Below are positions 43,635 through 52,077 of a stretch of DNA of 64,000 bases, piece after piece. Origin of the DNA: Teredinibacter purpureus. Its GTDB lineage: Bacteria; Pseudomonadota; Gammaproteobacteria; Pseudomonadales; Cellvibrionaceae. The position numbers and the translations under genes are program-made. The notes beneath the pieces were generated by a model. The model saw only the letters and a list, made by a program, of their open reading frames with translations. It was not told the DNA's origin and searched no databases. The stretch lies in contig NZ_CP060092.1 in the NCBI RefSeq assembly GCF_014217335.1, forward strand, positions 2,683,501 to 2,747,500, given 5' to 3'. Position 1 is the stretch's first letter. Each line of letters opens with the position of its first letter.

Positions 43635-43874
43635 ATGTGGTACCAAATTATAGGCATACTCGAAACGCCGTTGATTCTTTTTTGCTTATTCATTGCCCCT
43701 ATATGGGTATACATGCATTACAAGCACAAAGGTAAGCCTGTGACGGCAGAGACTGAAGGCGATAAAAAGAAGATCGAAGAATTGTTAGCGATGGCTGACA
43801 AAATGGAAAATCGTATTGATACGCTGGAGTCCATTTTGGATAAACAAGACCCCAACTGGAGGCACGAGGTATGA
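43635..43874 (+). CDS. pspB: phage shock protein B
   Basis: A 79-residue inner-membrane protein: one TM helix (TPLILFCLFIAPIWVYMHY) followed by a cytoplasmic coiled coil (IEELLAMADKMENRIDTLESIL) and the typical ending DPNWRHEV. It acts with PspC as membrane-stress sensor. It lies 11 bp after pspA and overlaps pspC by 4 bp. Confidence 0.94.
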   Translation: MWYQIIGILETPLILFCLFIAPIWVYMHYKHKGKPVTAETEGDKKKIEELLAMADKMENRIDTLESILDKQDPNWRHEV

Positions 43875-44251
43875 GTGAATTCAGAAACGAAAGGAAATTA
43901 TACCGAAATAGGAAGCGCGGCGTCGTTGGTGGTATTTGTGCGGGCCTGGCAGATTACTTCGACGTAGATGTGGTGTTAGTTCGAATTATCGCTATCACGT
44001 GTTTATTCTTTACGCTTCAGGTTGCATTCATCGCGTATTGGGTAGCGTACTTCGTACTTAATGATGATCCGAAGACGTTGACCAATAAGAGTGGTCATCT
44101 GAAATCGAAATTCCGTAATTCTTACCAAAGAAAAGCGGTATTCAGTAGCGTACATGATCGCTTCCGGAAAGTGGAAACGCGTATAAGAACGTTAGAAGCT
44201 TATGTGACATCACCGCGCTTTAAACTCAGTGATGAGATCGATAGTTTGTAG
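43871..44251 (+). CDS. pspC: phage shock protein C
   Basis: A 126-residue PspC-domain protein (LYRNRKRGVVGGICAGLADYFDVDVVLVRI) with the hydrophobic helix LFFTLQVAFIAYWVAYFVL and a basic, helical cytosolic tail (HDRFRKVETRIRTLEAYVTS). It transmits membrane stress with PspB. Its start overlaps pspB (ATGA). Next gene on the strand is a small zinc-ribbon membrane protein 27 bp further on. Confidence 0.94.
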   Translation: MSEFRNERKLYRNRKRGVVGGICAGLADYFDVDVVLVRIIAITCLFFTLQVAFIAYWVAYFVLNDDPKTLTNKSGHLKSKFRNSYQRKAVFSSVHDRFRKVETRIRTLEAYVTSPRFKLSDEIDSL

Positions 44252-44278
44252 CGTAAATTTCTATTCAATACTGAAAGG

Positions 44279-44662
44279 ATGACAGTAGACATGACTACAG
44301 AGTGCGGTAATTGCGGTAGAACATTGGAGGGTAAGAAATCGCCCGCGCCATTCTTTTTGGGTGGCATTAATGCAAAGCTTTGCTCTGGGTGTTCTCATCG
44401 CGTAAAGGAGCAGTTGGTTGGTGTTAGGCATCTGCTGTTTAAATCTATATCTATTGCAACGGCCGCCACAATTGTACTACCTCTCATGTTTGTTTTTGTA
44501 CTGTCTGTAGCTTCAAATCAGGTTAGTTTTGGGTATAGTTCTCAGTTTTTTTTCCAAAAGGCAGAGTCTCTTGGCAGTATTATTTTATTGTTGAATTTCG
44601 TGGTTGTGTTTTTGGGGTTGAGCGTGCCAGACATTATGCGATACAGGGATGTTAGGCGTTAG
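44279..44662 (+). CDS. small membrane protein with N-terminal zinc ribbon
   Basis: A 127-residue protein: CGNCGRTLEGK and LCSGCSHRV form a four-cysteine zinc ribbon at residues 9-40, followed by two TM helices (ISIATAATIVLPLMFVFVLSV and SIILLLNFVVVFLGLSV). The start could be ATG 44279 or ATG 44291. It follows pspC by 27 bp with no terminator between, and a terminator comes after it, so it probably belongs to the psp transcript. Function unknown. Confidence 0.7.
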   Translation: MTVDMTTECGNCGRTLEGKKSPAPFFLGGINAKLCSGCSHRVKEQLVGVRHLLFKSISIATAATIVLPLMFVFVLSVASNQVSFGYSSQFFFQKAESLGSIILLLNFVVVFLGLSVPDIMRYRDVRR

Positions 44663-44705
44663 TGTTGTTGGCTTGCGAGGAGCCTCGTGATTGAGTTCTA
44701 TTTAT

Positions 44706-44733
44706 AAGGCCTATTGAAGAATAGGCCTTTTTT
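44706..44733 (+). terminator. terminator of the psp transcript
   Basis: AAGGCCTAT-tgaaga-ATAGGCC followed by TTTTTT; a perfect 7-bp stem with a T tract 44 bp after the zinc-ribbon gene. Confidence 0.88.
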
Positions 44734-44804
44734 ATGTCTAGGCGCTTAACATGGTTTTATGTGTTATAACGTTTACCCTTTACCAATATGCACTAGGAGG
44801 ATAA

Positions 44805-45359
44805 GTGAAAAAAGTAGGTTTTTTAATCGCTTTTATAACCGTCGTTATTTTAATCGGTATGTATATCTATTTCAGTGGAAAAAATTATTTGATTGTTGTA
44901 CCTGAGAGTGAAATACAGCAAAAGCTAAACACTAAGCTTCCATTAAAGAAATCGTATTTTGTTTTTTTTGACATAACCTTGGATAACCCGAGAGTTGACC
45001 TTGTTGAGGGGAGTGATCGGATTAACGCGGGGCTGGATGTAGAACTCAATATTAAAATTGTTAACGAAGGTAAACCTCTTGGCGGGACTGTCGATGTGTC
45101 GGGTGCGTTGCAGTATCGTCCAGAGGAAGGTGCGTTTTATTTGCTCGATCCCAAAGTCGAAAATCTCGTTATGCAAGGGTTGCCTAGCGAGCTTCAAGAA
45201 AAAGCGTCGAAGGTAGCAGAGAAAGCGTTGCTAACGTTTTATTCAGAGCGCCCGCTGTATCGTTTAAAAGCATCGGATGTAAAACAGGCGGCGGCCAAGC
45301 TAACATTGAAAAATATTGTTGTTAATAAGGAAGCGTTGGAAATTACGCTTGGTTTATAA
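44805..45359 (+). CDS. DUF1439-type membrane-anchored protein
   Basis: A 184-residue protein from GTG 44805 with an AGGAGG ribosome site. An uncleaved-type N-terminal TM segment (VGFLIAFITVVILIGMYIYFS) precedes a periplasmic domain resembling DUF1439/YceB (VPESEIQQKLNTKLPLKKSY; INAGLDVELNIKIVN; ASKVAEKALLTFYSERPLY). Such proteins have a lipid-binding fold; no Cys lipobox is seen, so it is not a lipoprotein. Function unknown. It converges on the GH94 gene with a long hairpin between. Confidence 0.7.
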   Translation: MKKVGFLIAFITVVILIGMYIYFSGKNYLIVVPESEIQQKLNTKLPLKKSYFVFFDITLDNPRVDLVEGSDRINAGLDVELNIKIVNEGKPLGGTVDVSGALQYRPEEGAFYLLDPKVENLVMQGLPSELQEKASKVAEKALLTFYSERPLYRLKASDVKQAAAKLTLKNIVVNKEALEITLGL

Positions 45360-45401
45360 TTATATCAATGTTGTGTTGAATTTGTGGGTGTTCCTAAGTA
45401 A

Positions 45402-45452
45402 AAAAGTTCACAACCTGTATGCACTGAAACGTGATACAGGTTGTGAACTTTT
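45402..45452. terminator. long perfect inverted repeat, bidirectional terminator
   Basis: Two 19-nt arms (45402-45420 and 45434-45452) are perfectly complementary with a 13-nt loop. Each strand carries A-rich then T-rich ends (AAAAG ... CTTTT). It lies between the convergent DUF1439 and GH94 genes. The stem is longer than usual for a terminator. Confidence 0.8.
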
Positions 45453-45479
45453 CGGGTTCTAGGGAATAGGCGTGTAGCG

Positions 45480-47876
45480 TTAGCCCATTATCACAACAAC
45501 GGTATTGATTGCCTTGCACGTATTGGGGTCGATAACATTACCTTCAATGAGCTGACCGTTAACGGTTACGCTAGCCACGCCTTTTTCGATTCCGTTGGGG
45601 TTTTCCACTGAAATATTAAACGTTTTATCACGAAAAATACGAGTAGCTGTAAAACTGGGCCAGTGTGAAGGAATACACGGGTCGATCTTTAAACCGTCGT
45701 ATTCAGGTCTAATGCCCAACATATACTGAGACGTAGCGTGATAGGCCCATGTTGCCGCGCCAGTCAGCCATGGTAGACGAGAAGCGCCGTATCGAGGGCT
45801 GTATTTACTGTGGGTGCTTTGGCAAAATACGTAGGGCTCACTTTCGCGCACTTCAGCTTTTTCGTTGAAGGCCGCGGGCATGAATGTTCTTAAGTAATCA
45901 TAACCACGATTACCGTTTCCAAGCATACTTTCGGCCATTACAACCCAGCCTTGGGTATGACAAAAAACAGCCCCGTTTTCTTTCATGCCTGGGTTGAATA
46001 AGCGCGCACGCATAATGCTAGGGTCAAGTTTTGTGACGGGAGGGTCTAGTACCATTAGGCCAGCGTCAGTTGCAAGTCGCTCGTTAACACTATCCATTGC
46101 GAGTTTTGCTTTTTCTTCAGAGGCATGGCCGCTAAGTACAGACCACGTTTGTGGGTTGAGAAAGATGGAGGCTTCTTCGCTTTCGCTCGAACCAAAAACA
46201 AAACCGTCGACCCGGAAAGCGCGGCGATACCACGCACCGTCCCACGTGTGTTCATCAAGGTTTTTATCGAGAGTGGCGAGGTGGCCTTTTGCCCACGTAA
46301 TTTCGCTGTCGAGCGCGCCTTTCATGGTACATATTTCGATGTAGGTCGAGAGTGCGAAGCGTAATTGCATGGCAACAAATACAGTCTCGCCGTCTTGACC
46401 TAGTTCAAGGCAATCGTTCCAGTCTGCAAGTAAGCCACAGGGTAATCCGTGATTGCCCAGCCGGTTTAGGCTGAATTCAATTGCGCGACGCAGGTGCCCT
46501 AGAACGGTGTCGTCACCTTTGTCGCCATAGGGCAGTATTTTGTCGTAGAAGCTCATGTCACCGGTTTCTTTCACCAGTGCTGGCACGGTATTGAATAGCC
46601 ACATGCAATCGTCGGAACGGTATTCCGTTTCGTCAGGCAGTGCTTCGGTGCCGGGAGTATGGGCGTAAGGCTTCACGACGGGCATCGCGCCGCCAGTAGA
46701 AACTTGCCCTGTAATCATTAATTCTAATCGTTCTTGTGCCTCTGCGGGAATGGAATGCAGTGTGCCGAGCATATCTTGTACGGTGTCACGATAGCCAAGC
46801 CCATCGCGCTCGCCGTTATAGACTAAGCTTGCCGCGCGTGACCACGCGAAGGTAATCAGGCAGTTGTAAGGGTTCCAAGTATTAAAAAAGCTGTTAAGTT
46901 CGGTATCGGGCGTGTTGGCGCTAAAGTTATTTAACTTCGAGTGCCAGTAGTCTTTAACATCGTCTAAGGCTTTTTCGACGTTTATCATATCGGAAAACTG
47001 AGCACGTGCGGCAGCACCTTCGACGTCGGCGCGGCCTATTCCCATAATCACACAGAACGATCGACTCTCGCCCGGTTGTAGCTCAATGTCAATTTGCAGC
47101 GTACCACAGCCATTATCCGCGACGGCGATAGACTGACCGCATTCACCTTGTTCAACCGCTAGTGGGTTGTGGTAACTGCGGTAAGGCCCTAGAAATTTTT
47201 CGCGGTCGGTGTCGTACCCACTAACATCGGCACCCGCAACGGCAAGAAAGGTGTGACGGCCTTGGTCCGAATCTTCGAAGTCGTCAGGGTTTGGGTCCAT
47301 GCTGACGTTGGTGCCGTGATCGATAATGCCGTCTTTTACCGACATTTTCACAATGTAAGCGGAGTATTGGAGGTTCAGCAGGTCGTTTGTCAAATTCCAA
47401 TTGTTGGTGTATTCCACAAACGTAAAAAGGCGAAGCTTGCGCGGCGTATCGCCTTTGTTGGTGAGGGTTGTGTGCCAGATTTCATTGGTCTGGTTAAGCG
47501 GTACAAAATAGGTGCTGCTGGATTCAATATTGGAATATTGTGAGGTTATTGTTGTGTAGGCCGTGCCGTGTCGACATTCGCTTTTGTATTCTTCTAGAGG
47601 TTTACCTACCGGCTGCCATGCGTTCGACCAGTAATCTCCGCTGTCTTGGTCGCGAATATAGATATTGCGACCGGGCTGGTCCATAGGCACAGCATTTGAG
47701 CGATAGCGAGTAAAGCGCCCTTGAGCTGCGGATTTGTAGAAACTATAACCACCAGCGTTATTGGTAATAATCGCTCCGTACTCGGTTGAGCCTAGGTAGT
47801 TAGTCCAGGAGCGAGGGGTGTCTGGGCGAGTAACTACATACTCGCGATTTTGGTCGTCGAAATAACCGAATTTCAT
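45480..47876 (-). CDS. GH94 disaccharide phosphorylase (cellobionate- or chitobiose-type)
   Basis: An intracellular inverting phosphorylase that splits a beta-1,4-linked disaccharide with phosphate to give a sugar 1-phosphate. It has 798 residues: the N-terminal beta sandwich (FGYFDDQNREYVVTRPDTPR), the helical linker, then the (alpha/alpha)6 barrel with the DWNDCLEL motif holding the catalytic Asp and GLGYRDTVQDMLG for phosphate/sugar contact. It differs clearly from the cellobiose phosphorylase at 52078 (for example SECRHGTAYT and GERDGLGYRD). It may be a cellobionic acid or N,N'-diacetylchitobiose phosphorylase; sequence reading alone does not decide. There is no signal peptide. Single gene. 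Confidence 0.85.
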   Translation of the reverse strand: MKFGYFDDQNREYVVTRPDTPRSWTNYLGSTEYGAIITNNAGGYSFYKSAAQGRFTRYRSNAVPMDQPGRNIYIRDQDSGDYWSNAWQPVGKPLEEYKSECRHGTAYTTITSQYSNIESSSTYFVPLNQTNEIWHTTLTNKGDTPRKLRLFTFVEYTNNWNLTNDLLNLQYSAYIVKMSVKDGIIDHGTNVSMDPNPDDFEDSDQGRHTFLAVAGADVSGYDTDREKFLGPYRSYHNPLAVEQGECGQSIAVADNGCGTLQIDIELQPGESRSFCVIMGIGRADVEGAAARAQFSDMINVEKALDDVKDYWHSKLNNFSANTPDTELNSFFNTWNPYNCLITFAWSRAASLVYNGERDGLGYRDTVQDMLGTLHSIPAEAQERLELMITGQVSTGGAMPVVKPYAHTPGTEALPDETEYRSDDCMWLFNTVPALVKETGDMSFYDKILPYGDKGDDTVLGHLRRAIEFSLNRLGNHGLPCGLLADWNDCLELGQDGETVFVAMQLRFALSTYIEICTMKGALDSEITWAKGHLATLDKNLDEHTWDGAWYRRAFRVDGFVFGSSESEEASIFLNPQTWSVLSGHASEEKAKLAMDSVNERLATDAGLMVLDPPVTKLDPSIMRARLFNPGMKENGAVFCHTQGWVVMAESMLGNGNRGYDYLRTFMPAAFNEKAEVRESEPYVFCQSTHSKYSPRYGASRLPWLTGAATWAYHATSQYMLGIRPEYDGLKIDPCIPSHWPSFTATRIFRDKTFNISVENPNGIEKGVASVTVNGQLIEGNVIDPNTCKAINTVVVIMG

Positions 47877-48141
47877 GGTGGAGAATCTCGTTAGGTTAGG
47901 ATGATGCTGGACACCTTAGCTTGTGCTTCAGCGCCGTATAGTCATTATTAAGAATAAGGGGGATTATAAATAAGCTTTCTGCGAATGTCGTGATTGAATA
48001 TAGCGTAATACTCGGATAGCGCACGTGATGGCTGCTGGGTAGACAATAGAAGGTTGGGCTAATATGATCGAGTGCTGCGTATCGTGAGTGGAATTGTCCT
48101 TCATTTTTAGTGGGCTTAGCCCGCTCTAGCCTGGTAGGTGT

Positions 48142-49533
48142 TTGTTGATTAGCCGTATCTTTGTCTCCGTTGTACAACGTTGTTCATGTTTTATCTATAT
48201 TTTGCCTTTCATCGCAGCGTTTTCTCACGCTGTTCAAGCGAACAATATTGCGCCTCCACGAGGTGATGCTGAACAAGCTTTTGCAGAGTTTGGCTCATCA
48301 ATTTTTCAGGTTCGAATTATTAACCTTAAATCTCATAATCTCAATAGCTCTGGAACCGGCTTTTTTGTTGCGGATGGGCATTTGGTTGCGACGAACTACC
48401 ATGTGATTTCCTCTGTAGTACTAGAGCCACAGGAGTACAAGGTCGTTATCAAAAGAGAAGGTCGCGAGGTGGCACTAGAGGTCGTTGCCATTGATGTTGT
48501 TAATGATCTAGCTGTTTTGAGGGTAGAGGAACAAGGCAAGCCTTTGCTTATGAGGGCACTATCACCGTTTAAAGGTGAAAAATTGTATTCTATTGGCAAT
48601 CCTCACAATATAGGGATGACCATTGTTGAAGGGAATTACAATGGGTTGGCCGATGGCTATGTTTTCGATCGAATCCATTTTTCTGGCGCTTTAAACCCGG
48701 GTATGAGCGGTGGTCCCACTATCGATGTTAATGGCGATGTTGTTGGCGTAAATGTTCAAACAGCAGGCAACCAAGTGGGTTTTTTAGTCCCTGTCGAAAA
48801 GTTAACTCGGTTGCTTGATGGCGTTAGCGGGGGGGCGGGGGCGGTAGCGGCGGTAGCCGAACCTGAAGAGGTCGAAGATTTAACCGAGGCTACGCAAGAT
48901 GATGAGGAGCCGAAGGTCGTGCTCTACGAGCATCTTCAGCACGCGATTGGTGAGCAGATAATGAGTGCAACCAGCACGCTAATTGATGAGATTAATACGC
49001 GCGATTGGCCTACAGAGTTATTATCTGATGCGACAGTGGTTGGCGAGGTTCATCCGGGATTTCATTGTTGGGGGCAAAGCGATACCGATGAAAAGTTGAA
49101 TATATTAACCGTCGTGAAAGGCTGTAATAGTCGGCAGTCTATATACGTCTCTAGTGAATTGGATTCAGGTTATTTTGAATATGAATTTCGTTATATCGAA
49201 GGTAAAGATTGGCCCGCGATGGCCTTTTATCAATATGCTAGCAACGAATTTTCTCACGGGCGCCCTTCGAATAGTGCGGGAGAGGAGGATGTAGAAGATT
49301 TTACCTGTGTCAACGATATTATCGAACGAGAGGATGGCTCGGTACGTCGACGAGCGGCTTTTTGTGCACGGCCCTATAAAAAATACGGCGGGCTTTACGA
49401 TACTTTTTATATGGGGGTCACCATCGATAAAAATAATAGAGCCTTAATGGAACACTTTTGTCTCTCTGGCGTCGACAAACAAAAATCGAATGAATTTATG
49501 ACTCGCTTTATTCAACAGGTGAAATGGCAATGA
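48142..49533 (+). CDS. secreted trypsin-like serine protease with unknown C-terminal domain
   Basis: A 463-residue S1C-type (HtrA-like) protease. The N-terminal hydrophobic stretch (CFIYILPFIAAFSHAVQA) is a signal peptide, so it acts in the periplasm or beyond. The catalytic triad is complete: His87 in TNYHVI, Asp122 in VNDLAVL, Ser189 in GMSGGPTID. No PDZ domain follows; instead an acidic linker (EEVEDLTEATQDDEEP) leads to about 200 residues I do not recognise, with several Cys (HCWGQ, KGCNS, FTCVND, AFCARP, HFCLSG). It starts at TTG 48142; other starts are possible. Its stop overlaps the FHA gene start (ATGA). Confidence 0.85.
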   Translation: MLISRIFVSVVQRCSCFIYILPFIAAFSHAVQANNIAPPRGDAEQAFAEFGSSIFQVRIINLKSHNLNSSGTGFFVADGHLVATNYHVISSVVLEPQEYKVVIKREGREVALEVVAIDVVNDLAVLRVEEQGKPLLMRALSPFKGEKLYSIGNPHNIGMTIVEGNYNGLADGYVFDRIHFSGALNPGMSGGPTIDVNGDVVGVNVQTAGNQVGFLVPVEKLTRLLDGVSGGAGAVAAVAEPEEVEDLTEATQDDEEPKVVLYEHLQHAIGEQIMSATSTLIDEINTRDWPTELLSDATVVGEVHPGFHCWGQSDTDEKLNILTVVKGCNSRQSIYVSSELDSGYFEYEFRYIEGKDWPAMAFYQYASNEFSHGRPSNSAGEEDVEDFTCVNDIIEREDGSVRRRAAFCARPYKKYGGLYDTFYMGVTIDKNNRALMEHFCLSGVDKQKSNEFMTRFIQQVKWQ

Positions 49534-50489
49534 TTGTTGAAATCGTGACAAAGTCAGGTCGAGTAATGGAAATACACGCCTTCCAAAAAGATCATATTTC
49601 GATTGGTCGTGGGTACGGGAACGATCTGATTCTCCAAGATCCGTATATGGATGCTAACCATTTGGAGGTTACTTTTGATCGCGGTGAAGGCACGTTTGTT
49701 GTGCGAGATTTAAAGTCGACGAATGGAACAAAGGCTGAGCCACCCTTGGCAACTCTACGACCTTGCGAATTGGAGTCGTTCCAAAGTGGGGAAATACTTA
49801 CACTGGGAAAAACGCATATCCGTTTAATAGACCCTTCGCATGCAGCTCCAGCCGCCTTAAAACTTTCTGCGTTCGAGCCAGTATTTGCGTTGCTTTCAAC
49901 GTGGCGGGTTATGCTATTTTTATTGTCGGCAATTATTACAATCACTATAACGCAGGCGTACTTAGCGAATCCTTTTTCCGAAAAATTATTAAAAGAACTT
50001 AATACGGGTGTGATTTTTCTCTTTGTAGCGCTTTGCTACGGCGGTATTTGGATGTTAGCTGCTCGATTACAACGAATGGAAGGCCGGCTTTTATTTAACG
50101 TAAATATCTTATTATTCCTGTTCGTAGTTGATGGCACATTCCAACTTTTTGTGGCGGTTTACGATTTTAATATCGGCTGGTTGCTTTCCACCCATTACTT
50201 TTCATTGGTTCTAACGTTTTGGTTGGTCGCAACGGCGTTATTTGTATCGAGCACTCAAACACTTCATTTAAAACGATGGCTTGCGGGTGGCATTGCTGGG
50301 GTATTGGCCTTGCTATCGATAATGACCGATATTAGTGCCATTATATTTCCTGCCGACTTTAGCGCCCACCCCGTGTATAACATGACATTAGTAGAGCCTG
50401 CCCTACAGTTGCGAGGTGAGGTAAGTGAAGCGGAGTTTATGCTGTTAGTTGAGGATGCTTTTCAACGTGCAGAGGAGGCGAGCGAATAG
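49530..50489 (+). CDS. FHA-domain membrane protein
   Basis: About 319 residues. The N-terminal 100 residues form a forkhead-associated domain that binds phosphothreonine (ISIGRGYGNDLILQD; HLEVTFDRGEGTFVVRDLKS; STNGT). After a short linker come about five to six TM helices in two groups, then a cytosolic acidic end. I choose ATG 49530, which overlaps the TGA of the protease gene and sits eight bases after AGGTG; ATG 49524 is the alternative. It is translationally coupled to the protease. Inference: the FHA domain faces the cytoplasm and links kinase signalling to the secreted protease. Confidence 0.85.
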   Translation: MIVEIVTKSGRVMEIHAFQKDHISIGRGYGNDLILQDPYMDANHLEVTFDRGEGTFVVRDLKSTNGTKAEPPLATLRPCELESFQSGEILTLGKTHIRLIDPSHAAPAALKLSAFEPVFALLSTWRVMLFLLSAIITITITQAYLANPFSEKLLKELNTGVIFLFVALCYGGIWMLAARLQRMEGRLLFNVNILLFLFVVDGTFQLFVAVYDFNIGWLLSTHYFSLVLTFWLVATALFVSSTQTLHLKRWLAGGIAGVLALLSIMTDISAIIFPADFSAHPVYNMTLVEPALQLRGEVSEAEFMLLVEDAFQRAEEASE

Positions 50490-50513
50490 CGGGGCGGAGG
50501 ACGATTAAATGTT

Positions 50514-50545
50514 ACAAAAAAGCCTGCAATAGCAGGCTTTTTTGT
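50514..50545. terminator. bidirectional terminator
   Basis: ACAAAAAAGCCTGC-aata-GCAGGCTTTTTTGT is a perfect dyad with A and T tracts, between the FHA gene and the convergent MFS gene. Confidence 0.93.
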
Positions 50546-50550
50546 AAGGG

Positions 50551-51888
50551 TTACGCTGTTTTCAATTTCTGTTGAACTTCATCCATTTTGGCATCGGATA
50601 ATTGATAGGCCATCATCGCTAGTGCTGCCACTATAGACAGCGCTGCAGGTATTAGCGTAAACATCATACGAATACCCTGAATGGTTTCTTCTGGTTGAGC
50701 AACGTTGGGTTCATAGTTGAAGAAGGCCAAAAGAAAACCTCCTGATGCGCCGCCAACGGTCCACCCCATTTTTTGAGAAAATGATGCACCGGAAAAAATT
50801 AACCCATCTACACGTCTACCTTTAGCGGCTTCGGTATAATCGGCAATGTCGGCGTACATGGAGAATACAATTACCGTAATAGGCCCAGCTAAAAGACCGT
50901 TTGCTAAATGTAAAGCACCAAAAAGAATCATGCTATCTGGGCTAATCCAATAAACTACTGCGATGGTGACTGAATTTAGCAGCATAAGGGCGATGTACAC
51001 CATTTTCTTATCGCGACCTTTGCAAATCCACTGGGTGAGTGCAGCGCCAGCTATATTGCAAATGGTAAAGCCAGCCATAAACCACTTAGCCTGATCTTCC
51101 ATATTCAAGTAATACTTGAAGTAATACATGATCGAAGCACCGCGTATCGATACCCAGCTTAGCGTGAATATTCCAACAAAGAACAAGACATAAAAGGGAA
51201 TGTTTGATAGCAAAGCGAGAGCATCATTTTTAATGGAGTGCTTTTTCTTTATAGGTTTTACGCGTTCTTTAGTCCAGCTAAAAGTGAAATAAAGCAATAT
51301 GGCGAAGATCACCGAATAGAGCCCCATAGTCATTTGAAAGCCGAGGCGGTCATCGCCTTCGCCAAACCAACCAACTAGATCTAAGGTCGCAAATTGTACG
51401 ATCAGGCCAGCGCAATAGGCGCCAATCAATCGTGCAGAAGAAAGACCGTTACGCTCGTCTCTGTCGGATGTCATAACCGGCAGCATAGAGGAGTAGGGGA
51501 TATTAAGAATGGTATACACCATGCCGACTAGAAAGTAAGTGACATAGGCGTAGATAACTTTGTTTTGGTCAGATATGTCTGGCGTGGTGAAACACAGTGT
51601 GGCAACTATGCCTAAAGGTAAGGCGCCAAACAGCATGTAGGGTCGAAATTTGCCCCAGCGCGTTTCTGTCCTGTCTGCCAGCATACCCATTATAGGGTCG
51701 TTTATTGTATCCCATAATCGGGTTATCAAAAATAAGGAACCAACCGTTAAGGCTGAAATGCCAAACACATCCGTGTAAAAATAGGTTCCAAAATAAATAA
51801 ACGTCATCCATACAAAATTGAATGCAGCATCCCCCATGCCGTAGCCAATTTTTTCTTTAATGCCAACTTTGGCAAAATCGGAAGTCAT
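50551..51888 (-). CDS. MFS sugar transporter of the GPH (MelB-like) group
   Basis: A cation-coupled glycoside importer with 12 TM helices in 445 residues. GPH features are KIGYGMGDAAFNFVW at the N-terminus, RLWDTINDPIMGMLADRTETRWGKFRPYML with the conserved Asp pair and loop RxG.RP, then FSMYADIADYTEAAKGRRVDGLIFS in the second half. It lies 189 bp downstream of the cellobiose phosphorylase gene, with a terminator between them, so it probably has its own promoter. It likely imports cellobiose or related beta-glucosides. Confidence 0.92.
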   Translation of the reverse strand: MTSDFAKVGIKEKIGYGMGDAAFNFVWMTFIYFGTYFYTDVFGISALTVGSLFLITRLWDTINDPIMGMLADRTETRWGKFRPYMLFGALPLGIVATLCFTTPDISDQNKVIYAYVTYFLVGMVYTILNIPYSSMLPVMTSDRDERNGLSSARLIGAYCAGLIVQFATLDLVGWFGEGDDRLGFQMTMGLYSVIFAILLYFTFSWTKERVKPIKKKHSIKNDALALLSNIPFYVLFFVGIFTLSWVSIRGASIMYYFKYYLNMEDQAKWFMAGFTICNIAGAALTQWICKGRDKKMVYIALMLLNSVTIAVVYWISPDSMILFGALHLANGLLAGPITVIVFSMYADIADYTEAAKGRRVDGLIFSGASFSQKMGWTVGGASGGFLLAFFNYEPNVAQPEETIQGIRMMFTLIPAALSIVAALAMMAYQLSDAKMDEVQQKLKTA

Positions 51889-52020
51889 ACATATCTCCGG
51901 AGGTCGGCGGGCGTTGCCCGTGTGAAATTGTTATGGTTATAGTGCAGGCCGAGTATAACTGGGATAGTCAGGAATAGGTATCGTCTGCAGAAACTCCTAT
52001 TTGACTTGTCCGATCGAGAA

Positions 52021-52048
52021 CAAAAAAGCCCCTAAAAAACGGGGCTTT
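52021..52048 (-). terminator. terminator of the cellobiose phosphorylase gene
   Basis: On the minus strand AAAGCCCC-gttttttag-GGGCTTTTTT forms a stem with a T tract about 30 bp after the stop codon. Confidence 0.85.
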
Positions 52049-52077
52049 ACAGAGTCTAGTTAAGCACAGATTAGAGG

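Noticed and set aside
46125..46364. Open frame opposite the GH94 gene
   Set aside because: Lies fully inside a strongly supported coding sequence on the other strand and has no features; a shadow.
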